A DNA stretch of 7,776 bases from Verrucomicrobia bacterium UBA4286 (GTDB lineage: Bacteria > Verrucomicrobiota > Kiritimatiellia > RFP12 > UBA1067), in the NCBI GenBank assembly GCA_002395905.1, contig DGVK01000113.1, forward strand, positions 1 to 7,776, written 5' to 3'. Shown piece by piece: positions 1 through 6,440 of this stretch. Made by a program: the position numbers and the translations under genes. The notes below the pieces were generated by a model. The model was not told the origin of the DNA. It made no database searches and saw only the letters and a list, made by a program, of their open reading frames with translations. Every line of letters starts with the position of its first letter. Within the stretch, counting starts at the first letter, position 1.

Positions 1-31
1 GTTGACAGGACACACACTCTCTCGAACACGC

Positions 32-47
32 ATGCGCACAAGCGCAT
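32..47. other. Short perfect hairpin, function unknown
   Basis: ATGCGC and GCGCAT form a perfect 6-bp stem around the 4-base loop ACAA. No run of T follows, so it is not a convincing intrinsic terminator, although it could mark the 3' end of a transcript entering from outside the window. It could also be a chance palindrome in GC-rich DNA. Confidence 0.2.
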
Positions 48-100
48 CCTGCTTCTACTACATTATCGCAAAAATCCGGAATAAGGGTGAAACTACGCGG

Positions 101-112
101 AGTGTCCACACT
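101..112. promoter_or_regulatory. Candidate operator dyad at the -35 position of the hydrolase promoter
   Basis: AGTGT-CC-ACACT is a perfect inverted repeat with 5-base arms and a 2-base centre. It overlaps the weak -35 candidate TCCACA (105-110) and is centred about 34 bases before the predicted transcription start. A second inverted repeat encloses it: CGGAATA at 77-83 and TATTCCG at 112-118. The position fits a regulator-binding site, either a repressor covering -35 or an activator next to polymerase. No regulator gene is in the window and no known operator was recognised, so the role is inferred from symmetry and position only. Confidence 0.3.
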
Positions 113-136
113 ATTCCGTTAAATATGGTATAATAA
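105..136 (+). promoter_or_regulatory. Extended -10 promoter of the hydrolase-DUF1116-symporter operon
   Basis: TATAAT at 129-134 is preceded by TGG, giving the extended -10 motif TGnTATAAT inside TATGGTATAATA (125-136). A weak -35, TCCACA (105-110, four of six bases matching TTGACA), lies 18 bases upstream, and an extended -10 does not need a strong one. Transcription would start near base 141, about 24 bases before the ATG of the first gene, leaving room for its Shine-Dalgarno sequence. The same 12 bases recur before the isomerase gene at 3776-3787, which supports a real promoter type of this organism. Confidence 0.65.
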
Positions 137-164
137 ACACACATGACTAACGGAGAAGGTTTTA

Positions 165-1049
165 ATGGAAGCGAAGTGTGTGTTCAATGAAGTGCTGCCG
201 GCCACATATCTGCTGAAGGTTCCCTTCGGCCCGGTGTGGACGGGTATTGTTCTTGTCAGAGGCGAGAAGAATGTTCTGATCGACTCGTCCCATCTGGAAC
301 CGGAGGAGTGTCTTCTTCCCGCGCTTGCCGAAACGGGGCTTGCCCCGTCGGATATCGACTGGCTTCTCTGCACCCATGTTCACGGAGACCACATCGGCGG
401 GCATCACTCGCTGCATGAGAAGTTCGGCGTGAAGGTGGCGACGCTCGCCGCCGCCGCGGATGCGTTGCGCGACCCGGTGAAGGTTGCGGTCAGAGTGAGG
501 ACGCGCTTCCCGCACAACTCGCCGCCGCCACAGTCGTATCTCAAGGGGGTGGAACCCGATCTCCTGCTCTCGGAAGGTGAACTGCTCGAAGGGCGTTTCC
601 GCGTCGTCGCCGCGCCGGGCCATGACGACGACTGCCTCGTGTGGATCGACACGCGGACGGGGTCCGCTTTCACCGGCGATTCGCTCCAGGCGAACGGGAC
701 GGTATGCCAGGGAGTCGCGTTCTACCGCGACCTTGCGGCATATCGTGCGACACTTGAGAAGCTCGGCCGCGAACCGGTGGAGAACATCGTCTGCGGGCAT
801 GATTACGACGGGATCGGCGATGTGATAAAGGGGCGCGAGGCGTCCGCCGCGGCTATACGCTACAGCGCAGACCGCGTAAAGCTCTACGGCCGGCGCATTG
901 CAGAATATCTCCGCGCCGGCGTCCCGGTGGAAGACGAGCCTGTGTCGCTTGCAAAGCGGCTCATAGAGGATGTCGGCTGCGGCATGCCTGAGAAACTGTT
1001 CCTTGCCCTTCACACGGTTTCTGAACATTTGAAGGAGATTGCAAGATGA
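165..1049 (+). CDS. Metallo-beta-lactamase-fold metal-dependent hydrolase
   Basis: The 294-residue protein carries a complete metal-ligand set of the metallo-beta-lactamase superfamily. The THVHGDH motif gives His71, His73, Asp75 and His76, and His153 (APGHDD), the bridging Asp172 (FTGDS) and His212 (VCGHDYD) follow. Two catalytic zinc or similar ions are therefore expected. The fold covers about residues 10-215, and the remaining C-terminal part is probably helical. No signal peptide is visible, so it should be cytosolic. GGAGAAGG at 152-159 precedes the ATG and decides the start. The 3' end overlaps the next gene by four bases (ATGA), so the two are probably translationally coupled. Superfamily members hydrolyse thioesters, lactones, phosphodiesters or beta-lactams. 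The substrate cannot be told here, but the company of a DUF1116 protein and a symporter suggests metabolism of an imported solute. The fold assignment is secure; the role is open. Confidence 0.9.
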   Translation: MEAKCVFNEVLPATYLLKVPFGPVWTGIVLVRGEKNVLIDSSHLEPEECLLPALAETGLAPSDIDWLLCTHVHGDHIGGHHSLHEKFGVKVATLAAAADALRDPVKVAVRVRTRFPHNSPPPQSYLKGVEPDLLLSEGELLEGRFRVVAAPGHDDDCLVWIDTRTGSAFTGDSLQANGTVCQGVAFYRDLAAYRATLEKLGREPVENIVCGHDYDGIGDVIKGREASAAAIRYSADRVKLYGRRIAEYLRAGVPVEDEPVSLAKRLIEDVGCGMPEKLFLALHTVSEHLKEIAR

Positions 1050-2098
1050 CGCTTGAGCAGCTGCGCGAAGGGGGCGACCCCTACTGGGTCGATGTAATGC
1101 CGGCGGGCGAGTTCCTGGGTCTCGCCGACAAGACGGTTCTTCATTCGGGGCCGCCGATTGAATACGGCCGCATGTGCGGCGCGCACCGGCGCAGCGTCGA
1201 GAAAGCGTGCCTTTTCGAGGGGTGGGCCAAGAGCGCGGACGAGGCGCGGCGGCTTCTTGAGAGCGGCGTGGTGAAGTGCGAGGCGGCGTGCGACTATGCG
1301 ACCGACGGCTCCGGCTATGGAATAATAACGAGGTCTGTTCCGCTTATAATCGTGGAGGACAGGTCGGTGGACTGTCGCGCGGGGCTGTTTCCCGCCGAGG
1401 GACGCTTCGGCGGAGGGTTTTGCGGCTGGGGCGTATACTCGGACGATATTGCGGCGAATCTGCGGTGGCTCGGCGACACGCTTTTCACCGACCTTGTGCG
1501 TGTCATAAAGGACTGCGGCGGCTTCGCTCTCGGCGCGTTGTTCGCCGAGGCGCGGCGCATGGGTGACGAGCTCCACTCCTGCCAGAAGGCGATCGACGCG
1601 CTCTTCACGCGGGCGGTCGCGCCGCTCGCCATGAAGTGCGGCAACGCGCGCGAGCTCATGGAATATTTCGCCGGGACAGACCGCTTCACCCACAACTTCG
1701 GCCAGGCGTCGTGCCGCGCGTTCCTGCTCGGCCTTGAGAAGCGCGGCCGGCGAGGCTTCCTCACCGCGGCTGGCGGAAACGGTGTCGAGTACGGCATAAA
1801 GGTCGCAGGCTCTTCAAAGTGGTATACAGCCCCTTCGCCGATGATCGAGGGCCCCTACCTCGTGCCGGGCGCGAAGCGCGAGAACCAGCTGCCGTGGATG
1901 GGCGACAGCTCGATCACGGAGTGCAGAGGATGGGGCGGCCGCATACGCACGGTCAACCCCGCGGTGACCGGCGGCTACACCATAAACGGCGGTATGATGG
2001 ATGTAGACGGCGGCTGGATGGGGGCGGGTTCGACCCGCATCCCCGAAGAATGTTTTGCAAAGGCAAAGGAGGACGGTTATGTCGTTGAACTGGCTTGA
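1046..2098 (+). CDS. DUF1116 family protein (AllG/YlbE-like)
   Basis: This 350-residue protein matches the DUF1116 pattern known from AllG (YlbE), a subunit of the oxamate carbamoyltransferase of allantoin degradation. Family signatures seen are HSGPPI (33-38), CLFEGWAKS just after it, a central RRMGDELH, NGVEYGIKVAG (245-255), WYTAPSPMIEG (259-269), MGDSSITE (285-292) and a C-terminal GAGSTRIPEECF. AllG is about 420 residues. The difference seems to lie mainly between the GWGG segment (295-298) and the C-terminal GAGSTR, where AllG has several dozen more residues; the N-terminus appears intact. AAGGAG at 1032-1037, eight bases before the ATG, supports this start, and the gene overlaps both neighbours. 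AllF/FdrA and AllH partners are not in the window, so carbamoyl transfer is only a family-based possibility. The AllG comparison is from memory. Confidence 0.8.
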   Translation: MTLEQLREGGDPYWVDVMPAGEFLGLADKTVLHSGPPIEYGRMCGAHRRSVEKACLFEGWAKSADEARRLLESGVVKCEAACDYATDGSGYGIITRSVPLIIVEDRSVDCRAGLFPAEGRFGGGFCGWGVYSDDIAANLRWLGDTLFTDLVRVIKDCGGFALGALFAEARRMGDELHSCQKAIDALFTRAVAPLAMKCGNARELMEYFAGTDRFTHNFGQASCRAFLLGLEKRGRRGFLTAAGGNGVEYGIKVAGSSKWYTAPSPMIEGPYLVPGAKRENQLPWMGDSSITECRGWGGRIRTVNPAVTGGYTINGGMMDVDGGWMGAGSTRIPEECFAKAKEDGYVVELA

Positions 2099-3728
2099 CG
2101 GTGCTGTCATCGCGGTTTTCTTCGCGGTGCTTCTGGCGATCCCCGCGATAACCTCTCTGAAGTCGAAGTCGAAGGATTCGTCGGAGTATTTCAAGTCGGC
2201 GGGGTCCATGCCTTGGTGGCTCATAGGCGTTTCGATGGTCGCGGCGACGACCTCCACCAACTCGGCGAACCTGTTTACGGAAATAATCCGCCGCGACGGA
2301 TTGAGCGGCAACTGGGTGTGGTGGGCGTTCCTGCTCACAGGGCTTCTTACGGTGTTTGTGTATTCGCGGCTGTGGGTTCGCTCGGGGGCGACGACGGACA
2401 TCGCTTTTTACGAACTGAGATATTCGGGGCGTCCGGCGGCCTTTCTGCGGGCGTTCCGTGCGCTTTATCTCGGCGTCATATACAATTTAGTCGTGATGGC
2501 GACGGTTCTTCTGGGCGCGATAAAGATCGGCGTCGTGATATTCGGCGTGTCGGCCTCGACGGTGCTTGTTGTGACGGCTGTCGCCTCGCTCGCGTATTCG
2601 TGCCTCAGCGGGATACGCGGCACGATCTACACCGACTTCTTCCTCTTCGCGGTTGTGATGGCTGGTGCGCTGGCCGTGATGTATTACGGCGTGAACCATC
2701 CGTCGGTCGGCGGATGGAGCGCGCTCATGAGCCGTCCGGAGGTGGTCGCCCGCACGCGCTTCCTTCCCGACTTCTCCAACACCGACGCGTTGATCGCCGT
2801 GTTCGTAATCCCCGTTGCGGTGCAATGGTGGAACGTGTGGTATGCCGGCTCCGAGCCGGGTGGCGGCGGTTATATAGTCCAGCGCATAATGACGGCCCGC
2901 ACTCCGGGCCACGCGCTCGGCGGGACGCTTTTCTTCAATGTGCTGAACTACGCGTTGAGGCCGTGGCCGTGGTACATAGCGGCGTTCGCCTCGCTGCTCG
3001 TGTTCCCGGATCTCGACTCCATAAGGGCGGCCTTCCCTGGCGTCGACCCCGCGCTCGTAGGGGATGACATGGCGTATTCTGCGATGATAAAGGTCGTGCC
3101 GAACGGATGGATGGGCGTCGTCGCGGCATCGCTCATGGGGGCGCTGTTCTCGACCATCGCGGCACACCTCTCGATGGGTTCGAACTACATTGTGAACGAC
3201 CTGTGGAAGCGGTTTGCAAGGCGTGACGCACAGGACCGCGAAATGATCTTCGTCGCGCGCGCGTCGTCCGTTGCGCTGATGGCGGCGGGGTGCATCCTCG
3301 CGCCTGTGTTCGAAAGCGCCAAGGCCGGGTTCGACATGATGGTCCAGATAGGCGCCGGGACGGGGCTTGTGTTCCTGCTGCGGTGGTTCTGGATGAGGAT
3401 CAACGCCTGGACGGAGATCGCCGCCATGACGGCGTCGATAGTATGCGCGGTGTTCTTCCAGCTCGTCTGGCCGCGCTTCTTCGACACGCCGCTTCTCTTC
3501 TGGCAGAAACTCCTGTGGACGATCGCCGTCACGACTGTCGTGTGGCTCGCGACGACGCTTGCGACGCCGCCCGAGAGCGCCGCGACGGTGGATCGCTTCC
3601 GCCGGACGGTTCGTGCAGAGGGGCGCGACGTAGGCAGGGGCGTGCTGCTCACATTCCTCGCCGCCGTCGCGATCTTCGGCTTCATGGCGGCCGTCGCGCG
3701 CCTTGTCTGCATGAGCGGCGCCGCATGA
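2079..3728 (+). CDS. Sodium:solute symporter (SSS family) inner-membrane transporter
   Basis: The protein of about 549 residues is highly hydrophobic, with a dozen or more membrane segments from residue 6 to near the C-terminus. It shows the sodium:solute symporter pattern. An SSEYFKSAGSMPWWLIGVSM segment leads into TM2. The conserved ELRYSG loop starts at Glu112 and the ALRPWPW segment lies at about 292-298. FSTIAAHLSMGSNYIVNDLW contains Ser358-Thr359, in the place of the paired Ser residues of the Na2 sodium site of vSGLT. A sodium-coupled importer of a small organic solute is expected. ATG 2079 was chosen because AAAGGAGG ends six bases before it; an upstream in-frame TTG at 2055 lacks such a site. 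The gene overlaps the DUF1116 gene by 20 bases. Family members carry sugars, amino acids, organic acids or urea-like compounds, and the substrate cannot be assigned. Confidence 0.9.
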   Translation: MSLNWLDGAVIAVFFAVLLAIPAITSLKSKSKDSSEYFKSAGSMPWWLIGVSMVAATTSTNSANLFTEIIRRDGLSGNWVWWAFLLTGLLTVFVYSRLWVRSGATTDIAFYELRYSGRPAAFLRAFRALYLGVIYNLVVMATVLLGAIKIGVVIFGVSASTVLVVTAVASLAYSCLSGIRGTIYTDFFLFAVVMAGALAVMYYGVNHPSVGGWSALMSRPEVVARTRFLPDFSNTDALIAVFVIPVAVQWWNVWYAGSEPGGGGYIVQRIMTARTPGHALGGTLFFNVLNYALRPWPWYIAAFASLLVFPDLDSIRAAFPGVDPALVGDDMAYSAMIKVVPNGWMGVVAASLMGALFSTIAAHLSMGSNYIVNDLWKRFARRDAQDREMIFVARASSVALMAAGCILAPVFESAKAGFDMMVQIGAGTGLVFLLRWFWMRINAWTEIAAMTASIVCAVFFQLVWPRFFDTPLLFWQKLLWTIAVTTVVWLATTLATPPESAATVDRFRRTVRAEGRDVGRGVLLTFLAAVAIFGFMAAVARLVCMSGAA

Positions 3729-3752
3729 TCTTGAGCGCGGATCTTGCGCGCC
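3727..3752. repeat. Imperfect tandem duplication of 13 bases
   Basis: GATCTTGAGCGCG (3727-3739) is followed directly by GATCTTGCGCGCC (3740-3752), with 11 of 13 positions identical. It starts at the symporter stop codon and lies in the short gap before the isomerase promoter. It may be a small replication-slippage duplication. No hairpin with a T run was found here, so no intrinsic terminator separates the two units. Confidence 0.45.
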
Positions 3753-3775
3753 GTGCGAGCAGGGCCGTGCGGATT

Positions 3776-3787
3776 ATGGTATAATAG
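3776..3787 (+). promoter_or_regulatory. Extended -10 promoter of the isomerase-yceD unit
   Basis: TATGGTATAATA contains TGG-TATAAT (hexamer at 3780-3785), identical over 12 bases to the promoter at 125-136. No good -35 hexamer lies at 16-18 bases upstream, consistent with an extended -10 promoter. Only nine bases separate the hexamer from the ATG at 3795, so transcription should begin at about 3791-3795 and the message would have almost no 5' leader. Confidence 0.6.
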
Positions 3788-3794
3788 TCCAACC

Positions 3795-4694
3795 ATGCAA
3801 GAAAAAGTATTGAAATGCCTTTTCGCCGCGGTTGCCGCGGCTGGCGCGATGGCGTGCGGCGCGATCGAGGTCGACGGCGTCGCCGCGCAGGTGGATTCCG
3901 CCACGATTCTCAAGAGCGACGTCGTGGCCGAGATGCGCCGCGCAGGGCTTTCGCCGGACCGCTACAAAGCGGTTCTCGATGAGATGATCGAGCGCAAGCT
4001 CATCCTCAAAGCCGCCAGGGAATCGAAGATGACCATTCAGGAATGGGTTGTCGAAAACCGCATACGCGACATAATAACGCGCGTGTTCGACGGCGACCGC
4101 AACCGGCTCATGGAGACTCTCGCGCAGCAGAAGTCGTCCTATCCCGAATGGCGGCAGAGGCTTCTGGACGATATGATCGTCAATGCGATGCGCTGGCAGA
4201 TGGTGGACAAGAATGTCACTGCCTCGCCGCTCGCGATGCGCGAAGAGTTCGCGCGCAATCCCGAGCGCTACATGGCCGAAGGCAGGACCACCGTCTCTGT
4301 AATCCTTCTCAAGCCCGAGGACGCCGGAAAGCGCGACGAGATAACGGCGCTGTTGAAGGACCGTCCGTTCGAGGAGGTCGCCAAGGCCTATTCCGCCGAC
4401 ACTCACGCGGCGGAGGGCGGCGTATGGGCGGATGTCGTGCCGGAGGACGTGTTCCGCCCCGAGGTGTGCAAGGCGCTCGCCGGTCTTTCCAAGGGCGCGA
4501 CCAGCGAGTGGATCGAGCTTGACGGATGGAACTTCCTTGTAAGAAAGGACGACGAGTCGCAGACGCGCAGCATGACCTTCGCCGAGGCCTACGGGCGAAT
4601 CGAGGCGAACGTGCGCGAAGAGGCGGCGGCGAAGATCTATGCGGAATGGATCGACAGGCTTAAGTCCAAAGCTTACGTAAAGGTGTTCGACTGA
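3795..4694 (+). CDS. SurA/PpiC-like (parvulin-type) peptidyl-prolyl cis-trans isomerase, exported
   Basis: The predicted 299-residue protein starts with a signal peptide: Lys4 and Lys7, then a hydrophobic stretch from about 9 to 20. Cleavage could fall before Cys21 or after Ala23. Cys21 is not in a canonical lipobox, so lipid attachment is doubtful. A SurA-like N-terminal helical region (about 25-150) follows, with the typical VDGVAAQVDSATILKSDV opening and LDEMIERKLIL helix. A divergent parvulin domain (about 159-255) contains FEEVAKAYSADTHAAEGG with Gly208-Gly209. Family members assist folding of outer-membrane or exported proteins in the periplasm. ATG 3795 has no Shine-Dalgarno sequence and lies nine bases after a TATAAT, suggesting a leaderless mRNA. 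An in-frame TTG at 3744 lies upstream of that promoter and would spoil the signal peptide. The next gene begins one base after the stop. Isomerase activity itself is not certain because the parvulin domain is divergent. Confidence 0.8.
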   Translation: MQEKVLKCLFAAVAAAGAMACGAIEVDGVAAQVDSATILKSDVVAEMRRAGLSPDRYKAVLDEMIERKLILKAARESKMTIQEWVVENRIRDIITRVFDGDRNRLMETLAQQKSSYPEWRQRLLDDMIVNAMRWQMVDKNVTASPLAMREEFARNPERYMAEGRTTVSVILLKPEDAGKRDEITALLKDRPFEEVAKAYSADTHAAEGGVWADVVPEDVFRPEVCKALAGLSKGATSEWIELDGWNFLVRKDDESQTRSMTFAEAYGRIEANVREEAAAKIYAEWIDRLKSKAYVKVFD

Positions 4695-4695
4695 G

Positions 4696-5133
4696 ATGGA
4701 AAACAGGCTCCTTGTGGACGTGGCGCGTCTCAAGCCCGGGGGCGAGACGTTCGAAGGCGAGGTCGACATCATTGACCTCGACGAGGAGTTCGTCAAGCCG
4801 TTCGGGGGCGTGCGCTATTCTCTCACCGCGCAGCTCTTCGGGGCGGAGCTTCTCGTGCGCGGCCGTCTGGAGCAGGATTTCGACCTTGTGTGCAGCCGTT
4901 GCGGACGGGATTTCGACACGACGGTAAAAGTCGAGGATTTCACCGTCTCGGTCGAAATCGCCGAAAACCAGCAGGAGGCCGATTTGACGGCGGACGCAAG
5001 AGAGAGTATAATACTCACTTTACCGACATACCCTGTCTGCGACGAGGCGTGTCCAGGAATCGAGCAGAAGGCGGCCGAGCCGCCGGCTGACAATCGCTGG
5101 GCGGCTCTGGACGGGTTGGAGGTGAACCGTTGA
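4696..5133 (+). CDS. yceD: DUF177 family protein, YceD-like
   Basis: The 145-residue cytosolic protein has the DUF177 layout. A beta-rich N-terminal half is followed by CSRCG (Cys66, Cys69), an acidic stretch, then PVCDEACPG (Cys115, Cys119) and a C-terminal NRWAALDGL. The four cysteines in two pairs could bind a metal. Family members sit directly upstream of rpmF in many bacteria, and YceD has been linked to 23S rRNA accumulation; the mechanism is unclear. The start follows the isomerase stop by one base, and AAAGG at 4679-4683 is somewhat far (12 bases), so translation is probably coupled to the upstream gene. The 3' half contains a strong promoter for rpmF. The assignment rests on the cysteine motifs and on gene context. 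Confidence 0.85.
   Translation: MENRLLVDVARLKPGGETFEGEVDIIDLDEEFVKPFGGVRYSLTAQLFGAELLVRGRLEQDFDLVCSRCGRDFDTTVKVEDFTVSVEIAENQQEADLTADARESIILTLPTYPVCDEACPGIEQKAAEPPADNRWAALDGLEVNR
4984..5016 (+). promoter_or_regulatory. Internal promoter for rpmF-plsX-leuS, within the DUF177 gene
   Basis: TTGACG (4984-4989) and TATAAT (5007-5012) are separated by exactly 17 bases, close to the sigma-70 consensus. Transcription would start near 5019, giving a leader of about 145 bases before the rpmF ATG. The -10 lies in a perfect 13-base palindrome, GAGTATAATACTC (5004-5016), which could serve as an operator or be chance. The location would allow bL32 and PlsX to be made at higher or separate levels from the isomerase and YceD. 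Confidence 0.6.
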
Positions 5134-5163
5134 CAGAAGAAGAAAGCTGAAGGAGAAGAAAAC

Positions 5164-5349
5164 ATGGCAAGTCCTAAGAACAGAGTGTCGAAGATGCGCA
5201 AGCGCCAGCGCGTGGCATCGCTCGAAAAGCCCATCCTCGCCGAGGTCGCGACGTGCCCGGCGTGCGGGGCGCCCGTCAGGGCCCACCGCGCGTGCCCGAA
5301 GTGCGGGACCTACCGCGGCCGCAAGGTCGTAGCAGTCTCTGCCGAGTGA
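5164..5349 (+). CDS. rpmF: Large-subunit ribosomal protein bL32 (zinc-ribbon form)
   Basis: The 61-residue basic protein has the bL32 N-terminus (MASPKNRVSKMRKRQR), which threads into 23S rRNA. A zinc ribbon follows with Cys31, Cys34, Cys44 and Cys47, in CPACGAPV and HRACPKCGTYRGRKVV. The length is usual for the family. All four cysteines are present, so this is the zinc-binding version and not the cysteine-less paralogue that some bacteria use under zinc shortage. AAGGAG at 5150-5155, eight bases before the ATG, is a strong ribosome-binding site as expected for a ribosomal protein. It lies 30 bases after yceD and 35 bases before plsX, the conserved order linking ribosome and phospholipid synthesis. 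Confidence 0.96.
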   Translation: MASPKNRVSKMRKRQRVASLEKPILAEVATCPACGAPVRAHRACPKCGTYRGRKVVAVSAE

Positions 5350-5384
5350 GCAGGCGATTGCGCGTCTAGGCCGGAGAAAAGCCC

Positions 5385-6440
5385 ATGACACGTATAGCAC
5401 TCGATGCGATGGGCGGCGACCGCGCCCCCGGCGAAATCGTCGTCGGCGCGGTGGAGTCCGCCGCAGGTATACCCGACATAAAAATCCTTCTTGTCGGCCA
5501 GCTCGCGCCTATACAGGCCGAGCTGGACAGACTGCCGCGCGATCTCAAGGCCGCCGCGCAGAAGGCGATGGAGAACGGCACGCTTGTGATCGTGCATGCG
5601 CCGGATGTCGCGGAGATGGACGAGAGCCCGGTGGACGCGGTCCGCAGGAAAAAGGACTGCTCCATCAATGTTGCGATGCGCCTTGTGAAGGAAGGCCGCG
5701 CCGACGCGTTCGTGTCGGCGGGGAACTCCGGCGCGGTGGCGACGAGCGCGATATTGAACCTCGGCAGGATACCCGGGGTCAAGCGCCCGGCGATCGCAAC
5801 TATACTGCCCACGAGGATTCCGCGCCGTCCGCTGCTGCTGCTCGACGCCGGCGCCAACATGGACTGCCACCCCGACTGGCTGGTGCAGTTCGGACTGATG
5901 GGCAATGCGTATTCGCGCGCCGTCATCGGGCGCACGACGCCGACGGTGGGGCTGATATCCATCGGCACCGAGGACTGTAAAGGCAACGAGATGACGAAGG
6001 AGACCTTCCCGCAGCTCAAGGCGGCGAAGGATATCAACTTCGTCGGCAATATCGAGGGCCACGACCTTTTCAAGGGCCAGATCGATGTCGCGGTGTGCGA
6101 CGGCTTCGTCGGGAACGTGGTTCTCAAGACTACCGAGTCCATAGCGCGCGCGATAAGCTACTGGCTCAAGCGCGAGTGCTTCAAGGGTCCGCTCAGGATA
6201 TTCGGCGCGCTGCTCCTCAAAGGGGCGTTCCGCGCGCTCAAGAGCCAGATGGATCCCGAGGTGTACGGCGGGGCTCCCCTGCTGGGCGTTCCAGGCGCCG
6301 TGATCATCACCCACGGCAGTTCGTCACACAAGGCAATCTACTACGCCGTCAAGGCCGGCGTCGCGGCGGCGACGAATGATGTTTCGGGCCTTATCGCCCG
6401 CTCCATCGCAGAACACGCCGAAGACCAGAAGCAGAAGTAA
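5385..6440 (+). CDS. plsX: Phosphate acyltransferase PlsX
   Basis: The 351-residue enzyme makes acyl-phosphate from acyl-ACP and phosphate, the donor used by PlsY in the first acylation of glycerol-3-phosphate. It is a peripheral membrane or cytosolic protein. The N-terminal signature is [12 protein letters not shown] (4-15). SAGNSGA (Gly113-Asn114-Ser115-Gly116), LDAGAN (Asp154 to Asn158), NIEGHDLF (222-229), CDGFVGNV (238-245) and a C-terminal HGSSSHKAI (from His310) follow, all hallmarks of the family. Length is normal. GGAG at 5373-5376 lies eight bases before the ATG. The stop codon shares its last base with the leuS start (TAATG), suggesting coupled translation. In many genomes fabH follows plsX; here leuS does. 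Confidence 0.96.
   Translation: MTRIALDAMGGDRAPGEIVVGAVESAAGIPDIKILLVGQLAPIQAELDRLPRDLKAAAQKAMENGTLVIVHAPDVAEMDESPVDAVRRKKDCSINVAMRLVKEGRADAFVSAGNSGAVATSAILNLGRIPGVKRPAIATILPTRIPRRPLLLLDAGANMDCHPDWLVQFGLMGNAYSRAVIGRTTPTVGLISIGTEDCKGNEMTKETFPQLKAAKDINFVGNIEGHDLFKGQIDVAVCDGFVGNVVLKTTESIARAISYWLKRECFKGPLRIFGALLLKGAFRALKSQMDPEVYGGAPLLGVPGAVIITHGSSSHKAIYYAVKAGVAAATNDVSGLIARSIAEHAEDQKQK

Noticed and set aside
2..7. TTGACA at the left edge as a -35 box
   Set aside because: The sequence 16-18 bases downstream (around 24-31) has no resemblance to TATAAT.
1315..1326. TATGGAATAATA, one mismatch from the promoter 12-mer
   Set aside because: It lies inside the DUF1116 gene, encodes conserved-looking residues, breaks the -10 hexamer's first base and has no gene start downstream that would need it.
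1345..1350. TATAAT inside the DUF1116 gene
   Set aside because: No extended -10 TG and no -35 at a suitable distance; downstream genes are already served by the operon promoter.
2055..2078. TTG at 2055 as an earlier start for the symporter
   Set aside because: It has no Shine-Dalgarno sequence and would add a basic peptide; ATG 2079 has AAAGGAGG six bases upstream.
3744..3794. TTG at 3744 as an earlier start for the isomerase
   Set aside because: It would translate through the promoter and bury the signal peptide inside the protein.
3774..4796. Long open frame (about 340 codons) on the minus strand opposite the isomerase
   Set aside because: GC-rich coding DNA commonly leaves open antisense frames; the peptide has no family features and the + strand gene is well supported.
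5350..5384. Possible terminator or attenuator between rpmF and plsX
   Set aside because: Only very short GC pairings and no T run; the gap looks like a plain spacer carrying the plsX ribosome-binding site.
5310..6314. Long open frame (about 334 codons) on the minus strand opposite plsX
   Set aside because: Shadow of plsX; Arg/His-rich composition with no recognisable domain.
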